NCBI GenBank assembly: GCA_904378045.1
Contig: CAJFHC010000008.1
Location: 1-64,000, forward strand
Length of the DNA: 64,000 nucleotides
Direction: 5' to 3'
Source: Candidatus Metalachnospira gallinarum
GTDB lineage: Bacteria; Bacillota; Clostridia; Lachnospirales; Anaerotignaceae
In this document: positions 61,130 through 64,000 of the stretch, in pieces
Layout of the letters: each line of letters begins with the position of its first letter
Numbering within the stretch: position 1 is the first letter of the stretch
The notes under the pieces: generated by a model
Database searches by the model: none
The model's input: only the letters and a program-made list of their open reading frames with translations
What the model was told of the DNA's origin: nothing
Position numbers and translations under genes: made by a program

Positions 61130-62224
61130 TTATTTGAATTTTTTGCCTCTTTCATCACATTCTTTAATAGCTGCGATGAATTTCTCCTTTGTTACCTCAT
61201 AGGGTACGCAGGTCCATTCTTTTGTAACCGAAGATCTTTCAGCGACAGCGGGAAGATCCTCCTCAGTAAGTCCGATGTCAGCCATTGTTAAGGGCAGTCC
61301 CATTTCTTTGTGGAACGCCATTATTCTGTCACATTCGTCATAGTTTTTATCATATGTCAGCAATACAAGGCTTCCGAAGGAAACGATTTCTCCGTGAAGG
61401 TGGTGCTGGATGCAGTTGGGAATAACCGAAGTTCCGTTATAGAATCCATGCGCAAGCGAGCTGTTGTAATAATAATCGTTTTCGGTTGTCATAAAGTTTG
61501 AAACAAGTCCTGTTGTAACGATGATGTCAAGAACGACCTGTTCAAGCTCAAATGAATCCACATTGTTTTTGCAGTCTTCGTATGCCTTTTTGCCGTACTC
61601 GATAAGAGGATCGATACAAATAAGGCTAAGCTGATTTCCCATAAGGGGCGTATGCGAAACCTTATGTCCTCTTATTGATAACTGAGCCTCAAGCTCCTTG
61701 GAGATGGCATCGCCTATGCCTGCCCAGAAAAGGTTTTCGGGTGACTCAGCGATTATTTTTGTATTGATGAAAATATGCTCCGCGGGTGTCTTTGAGTAAA
61801 AATAGTTGTTTACTCTTCCGTCAGGATGATAAATAACAGCTATTGATGTTGTAGCCGCGCAGTTTGAGCCGATCGTAGGGAATGTGAACATGGGTTTATC
61901 AAGTTTTTCCTTAACGACCTTGCATGTGTCCATTACTCTTCCGCCGCCTACGGCAAAGATCATATCCGCGTCTTTAACCGCGTCCATTTTCATAAGTTCC
62001 TCAGCATTCTCATAGGAAGCCTCTCCGCCGTACCATACAAAATCAGTTATCTCAACGTCTGAACCATCTATACCATCCAATAGTGCATCTTTAGCCTTTG
62101 ACATAGCAGTCTTTCCACCGATTACGACAGCTTTTTTGCCGTATTTTCTCGTTACCCAGGGTATTTCTTTATAACAGTCTGTTCCTATAGTGTAGTTGGG
62201 AATATAAATGTGGTATCCTTTCAT
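61130..62224 (-). CDS. Iron-type alcohol dehydrogenase, glycerol dehydrogenase-like
   Basis: The 364-residue NAD enzyme has IFAVGGGRVMDTCKVVKEKL, TFPTIGSNCAATTSIAVIYH, the metal ligands Asp in WAGIGDAISKELEAQLSIRG, His in SSLAHGFYNGTSVI and His in HHLHGEIVSFGSLVLL. This is the GldA branch of group III dehydrogenases. AAAGGAGAG precedes the ATG. It may be co-transcribed with ilvE (96-bp gap). Substrate could be glycerol, a diol or a hydroxyketone. Confidence 0.9.
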   Translation of the reverse strand: MKGYHIYIPNYTIGTDCYKEIPWVTRKYGKKAVVIGGKTAMSKAKDALLDGIDGSDVEITDFVWYGGEASYENAEELMKMDAVKDADMIFAVGGGRVMDTCKVVKEKLDKPMFTFPTIGSNCAATTSIAVIYHPDGRVNNYFYSKTPAEHIFINTKIIAESPENLFWAGIGDAISKELEAQLSIRGHKVSHTPLMGNQLSLICIDPLIEYGKKAYEDCKNNVDSFELEQVVLDIIVTTGLVSNFMTTENDYYYNSSLAHGFYNGTSVIPNCIQHHLHGEIVSFGSLVLLTYDKNYDECDRIMAFHKEMGLPLTMADIGLTEEDLPAVAERSSVTKEWTCVPYEVTKEKFIAAIKECDERGKKFK

Positions 62225-62252
62225 ATTGATGCACTCTCCTTTTGATAAATTG

Positions 62253-62270
62253 TTGGTATAGTTGGTATAG
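62253..62270. repeat. Tandem 9-bp repeat before the glycerol dehydrogenase-like gene
   Basis: TTGGTATAG occurs twice in direct succession (62253-62261 and 62262-62270), about 30 bases before the ATG. It may be an operator, and the TATACC on the minus strand could be part of a -10 box. Confidence 0.45.
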
Positions 62271-62320
62271 TTTTATGTTTTTTTATTTTTGATTGCCTTT
62301 AAAAAGTTTTTAAAAAGCAA

Positions 62321-63415
62321 TTATTTGTCTGCGTCTTCCTTAGCGGCTACGGGAACTGTCCATCCGAATGTGTCTTCTGCGCGTCCCCACTGGATATCCG
62401 TTATGCCTTTGTAAAGCTCATCGCAAACGGGTCCGATCTCGTTGTTGTTGATGTGGTAGTCAACGCCTTCATAGTGAAGGATTCCGATGGGAGATACAAC
62501 CGCCGCTGTTCCTGTTCCCCATGCTTCCTCAAGAGTTCCTTTCTTTACGGCATCGATAACTTCTTCCGCCGTTATAAGTCTTTCTGTTACTTTGTATCCC
62601 TTTGACTTAAGATACTCGATAGCGCTCATTCTTGTTACTCCAGGAAGAACCGAGCCTGTAAGCATGGGTGTTAAGATTTCTCCGTTGATCTTGAACATTA
62701 CGTTCATTGATCCAACTTCCTCGATATATTTCTGATGAACACCGTCAAGCCAGAGAACCTGTGTAAATCCGTTTTCCTCAGCTACGGCCTCTGCTCTGTT
62801 GCTGGCAGCGTAGTTTCCGCCGACCTTGCAGTCTCCCGTGCCTCCTCTGACGGCACGGACATCATGTTCCTCGATAGCGATTTTAACAGGTTTAAGTCCT
62901 TCCTTATAGTAGTTTCCTACAGGACAAGTGATTATCATAAATTTAGCTTTTTTGATTGAATGAAGTCCGATGGGCTCGTCGCATCCAAACTCAAAAGGTC
63001 TGATGTAAAGAGACTCGCCTTTTTCAGCGGGAACCCAGTCCTGCTCGAACGCTACAAATCTTTCGATAAGGTCAAGTATCGTGTCGGCGTCAAGATGGGG
63101 AAGGCAAAGTCTGTCAATGGATTTCTCCATACGTTTTGCGTTCTCTGAAGGTCTGAAAAGCTGACATTTTCCATCGGGTCTTCTGTATGCTTTCATTCCC
63201 TCGAAAGCGCCTGCGCCGTAGTGAAGGATTGTTGAGCCGGGATGCATAAGGATGGGTCCGAAAGGAACGATCCTTGCGTCGTGCCAGCCCTGGTCAGCGT
63301 CATAGTCCATAATGAACATATGATCCGTAAAATATGTTCCGAATCCGATTTCCTGACCCTTCTGGGGTTTTGCCTTAGGTGTCTGTGTTCTCTCCACTCT
63401 GATGTTCATTTTCAT
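62321..63415 (-). CDS. ilvE: Branched-chain amino acid aminotransferase
   Basis: The 364-residue PLP enzyme (fold type IV) joins 2-oxo acids and Glu to form Ile, Leu and Val, or the reverse. It has STILHYGAGAFEGMKAYRRP, GGTGDCKVGGNYAASNRAEA with the PLP Lys, QVLWLDGVHQKYIEEVGSMN and EAWGTGTAAVVSPIG. This is the longer eukaryote-like type found in many Clostridia. AGGAG lies 9 bases before the ATG. A terminator, an Ile-rich leader ORF and a promoter lie upstream in the same direction. Confidence 0.96.
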   Translation of the reverse strand: MKMNIRVERTQTPKAKPQKGQEIGFGTYFTDHMFIMDYDADQGWHDARIVPFGPILMHPGSTILHYGAGAFEGMKAYRRPDGKCQLFRPSENAKRMEKSIDRLCLPHLDADTILDLIERFVAFEQDWVPAEKGESLYIRPFEFGCDEPIGLHSIKKAKFMIITCPVGNYYKEGLKPVKIAIEEHDVRAVRGGTGDCKVGGNYAASNRAEAVAEENGFTQVLWLDGVHQKYIEEVGSMNVMFKINGEILTPMLTGSVLPGVTRMSAIEYLKSKGYKVTERLITAEEVIDAVKKGTLEEAWGTGTAAVVSPIGILHYEGVDYHINNNEIGPVCDELYKGITDIQWGRAEDTFGWTVPVAAKEDADK

Positions 63416-63465
63416 AACAATTATCTCCTCTCACAAAATGCCTTAATAAAATATAAACTTTAATA

Positions 63466-63496
63466 AAAAAGCCTGCGGCTATGTAGCCGCAGGCTT
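63466..63496 (-). terminator. Leader terminator (attenuator) before ilvE
   Basis: On the minus strand AAGCCTGCGGCT-ACAT-AGCCGCAGGCTT is a perfect 12-bp stem followed by TTTTATTAA. It stands between the leader ORF and ilvE, 50 bases before the ilvE ATG. No good promoter lies between it and ilvE, so ilvE expression probably depends on read-through. Confidence 0.75.
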
Positions 63497-63532
63497 GAAA
63501 AAACTTAAATCAAAAACATCATACACTGGTTT

Positions 63533-63549
63533 GTGTCATATTATGACAC
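63533..63549 (-). promoter_or_regulatory. Hairpin directly after the leader ORF
   Basis: GTGTCAT-AAT-ATGACAC is a perfect 7-bp stem that begins one base after the leader ORF stop codon and ends 36 bases before the terminator stem. It may be a pause or anti-terminator element. Confidence 0.5.
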
Positions 63550-63690
63550 TTATATATATAGAAAACTCGTATGTCTGTTATCAACTGTTTTTTCTGCACG
63601 ACTCATAGCACTAATACTTCTAATAATAATAATTAGTGAGCAAATAGCGCTAATAGATAGTGTGCAAATGTATAATCCAGTTGACATCAT
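63550..63690 (-). CDS. Ile-rich 46-codon leader ORF upstream of ilvE
   Basis: An ATG at 63690 with AGAAAGGAG at 10 bases opens a 46-codon frame ending TAA at 63550-63552. It has nine Ile and four Leu codons, including CTA-ATT-ATT-ATT-ATT (peptide ...CSLIIIIRSISAM...), with a hydrophobic middle and a charged tail (SRAEKTVDNRH). It lies between a promoter and a terminator that precede ilvE. This fits a regulatory leader peptide for attenuation by charged tRNA-Ile. A small membrane protein or type I toxin-like peptide is the main alternative. Confidence 0.6.
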   Translation of the reverse strand: MMSTGLYICTLSISAICSLIIIIRSISAMSRAEKTVDNRHTSFLYI

Positions 63691-63722
63691 ATCGAATTTT
63701 CTCCTTTCTTCAATAATTTTTA

Positions 63723-63754
63723 ATTATAGTAACACCTATCACAGTTTTTGTCAA
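63723..63754 (-). promoter_or_regulatory. Promoter of the ilvE leader
   Basis: On the minus strand a perfect TTGACA (63749-63754) is followed by TACTAT after 17 bp and by TATAAT (63723-63728) after 20 bp. Transcription would begin ~30 bases before the leader ORF and ~300 bases before ilvE. The 63416-63799 gap is filled by this promoter, the leader ORF, a small hairpin and the terminator. Confidence 0.6.
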
Positions 63755-63799
63755 TAGGTTTTGGAATAAAATTTACGTCATTCCCGAAGGGCTTATATT

Positions 63800-64000
63800 T
63801 CAAAGATTTTCCAAAAACATGGCTATTCTTCTGAAAGCCTCATGCCTGCCCTCCGTAAGCACGATATTATGCTCCCCGTGCTCCGGCGTGTATATCTGCT
63901 TGTTTTCCGACGATATCCTGTTATATATTATTTCGGCGCTTCCCGGATCAGCCACGGCGTCATCCTTAGCCTGCACGATGATTGCCGGGCATTTTATCTG
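63800..64000 (-). CDS. Alpha/beta hydrolase (carboxylesterase/serine aminopeptidase type), C-terminal part
   Basis: The window ends inside this gene; the last 66 codons and the stop are visible. The end of the fold is clear: CPAIIVQAKDDAVADPGSAE holds the catalytic Asp with the strand before it, and TPEHGEHNIVLTEGRHEAFR the catalytic His region, ending in a helix RRIAMFLENL. This resembles monoglyceride lipase/carboxylesterase Est proteins. The nucleophile Ser and the start lie outside the window. Confidence 0.75.
   Translation of the reverse strand, partial: QIKCPAIIVQAKDDAVADPGSAEIIYNRISSENKQIYTPEHGEHNIVLTEGRHEAFRRIAMFLENL

Noticed and set aside
63416-63799. T-box riboswitch upstream of ilvE.
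   Set aside because: The leader is short and no specifier loop, T-box core (AGGGUGGNACCGCG) or paired antiterminator is visible; it contains a leader ORF instead.
1-64000. CRISPR arrays, tRNA or rRNA genes, transposases.
   Set aside because: No regularly spaced repeats of CRISPR type, no cloverleaf-like stretches in the gaps and no transposase frames were seen on either strand. tRNA absence was judged by eye; a tRNA scan would settle it.

Overview
The window looks like chromosome of an anaerobic, spore-forming Firmicute of class Clostridia, probably Lachnospirales-like. The evidence is an alpha/beta-type small acid-soluble spore protein gene, strong purine-rich ribosome binding sites, Firmicute-type DnaD and DnaC-like helicase loading genes, an electron-transferring-flavoprotein/acyl-CoA dehydrogenase operon of anaerobic type, a HemZ-type radical SAM protein, and many secreted 'stalk domain' (copper amine oxidase N-terminal-like) proteins. 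I see no rRNA, tRNA, CRISPR array, transposase or prophage. Genus-level placement is not possible from sequence alone.

Layout. 0-2.3 kb: a promoter-rich non-coding stretch, then dnaC-like and dnaD-like genes. 2.4-6.9 kb: a compact minus-strand block (SEC-C protein, Sua5/TsaC, low-molecular-weight phosphatase, rpiB, upp, undecaprenyl-phosphate sugar transferase) with a tandemly duplicated upp 3' end. 7-12 kb: stress protein, cyclophilin lipoprotein with a decayed stalk-domain gene behind it, murG, ferritin-like protein, histidine kinase and HIT protein. 12-20 kb: PfkB kinase, acd-etfB-etfA with a promoter overlapping a candidate Rex operator, RNA cyclic phosphodiesterase, transketolase and transaldolase. 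20-25 kb: a molybdenum cofactor/molybdate uptake operon (moaC, MOSC, moeA-like, modA, modB, modC, mog). 25-31 kb: a complete pyr operon (pyrC-K-D-F-E-B-I). 31-40 kb: CPBP protease, SASP, CDF transporter, a 243-bp structured repeat element, AEC transporter, MscS, glutamine amidotransferase, MTA/SAH nucleosidase, VanW protein. 39-49 kb: 2-hydroxyacid dehydrogenase and family III CoA transferase behind hisS and hemZ; dtd and rel; TtcA-like, tyrosine recombinase and NUDIX genes.

50-58 kb is the most unusual region: a BlaI repressor, a BlaR1-like membrane metalloprotease whose outer domain is a small Cys/His-rich module instead of a penicillin-binding domain, a four-helix membrane protein, a secreted pre-peptidase-domain protein with a clan CD (caspase/gingipain-like) His/Cys pair, two stalk-domain secreted proteins and two lipoproteins. 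Three promoters in this region share a -35/-10 geometry and a conserved ~30-bp block directly upstream, which points to one regulon. This is my best candidate for an undescribed envelope-sensing/protease system.

58-64 kb: an old-yellow-enzyme-type enoate reductase with an HxlR regulator, an iron-type alcohol/glycerol dehydrogenase, and a branched-chain aminotransferase preceded by a promoter, an isoleucine-rich 46-codon ORF and a Rho-independent terminator, which together look like peptide-mediated attenuation. The window ends inside an alpha/beta hydrolase gene.
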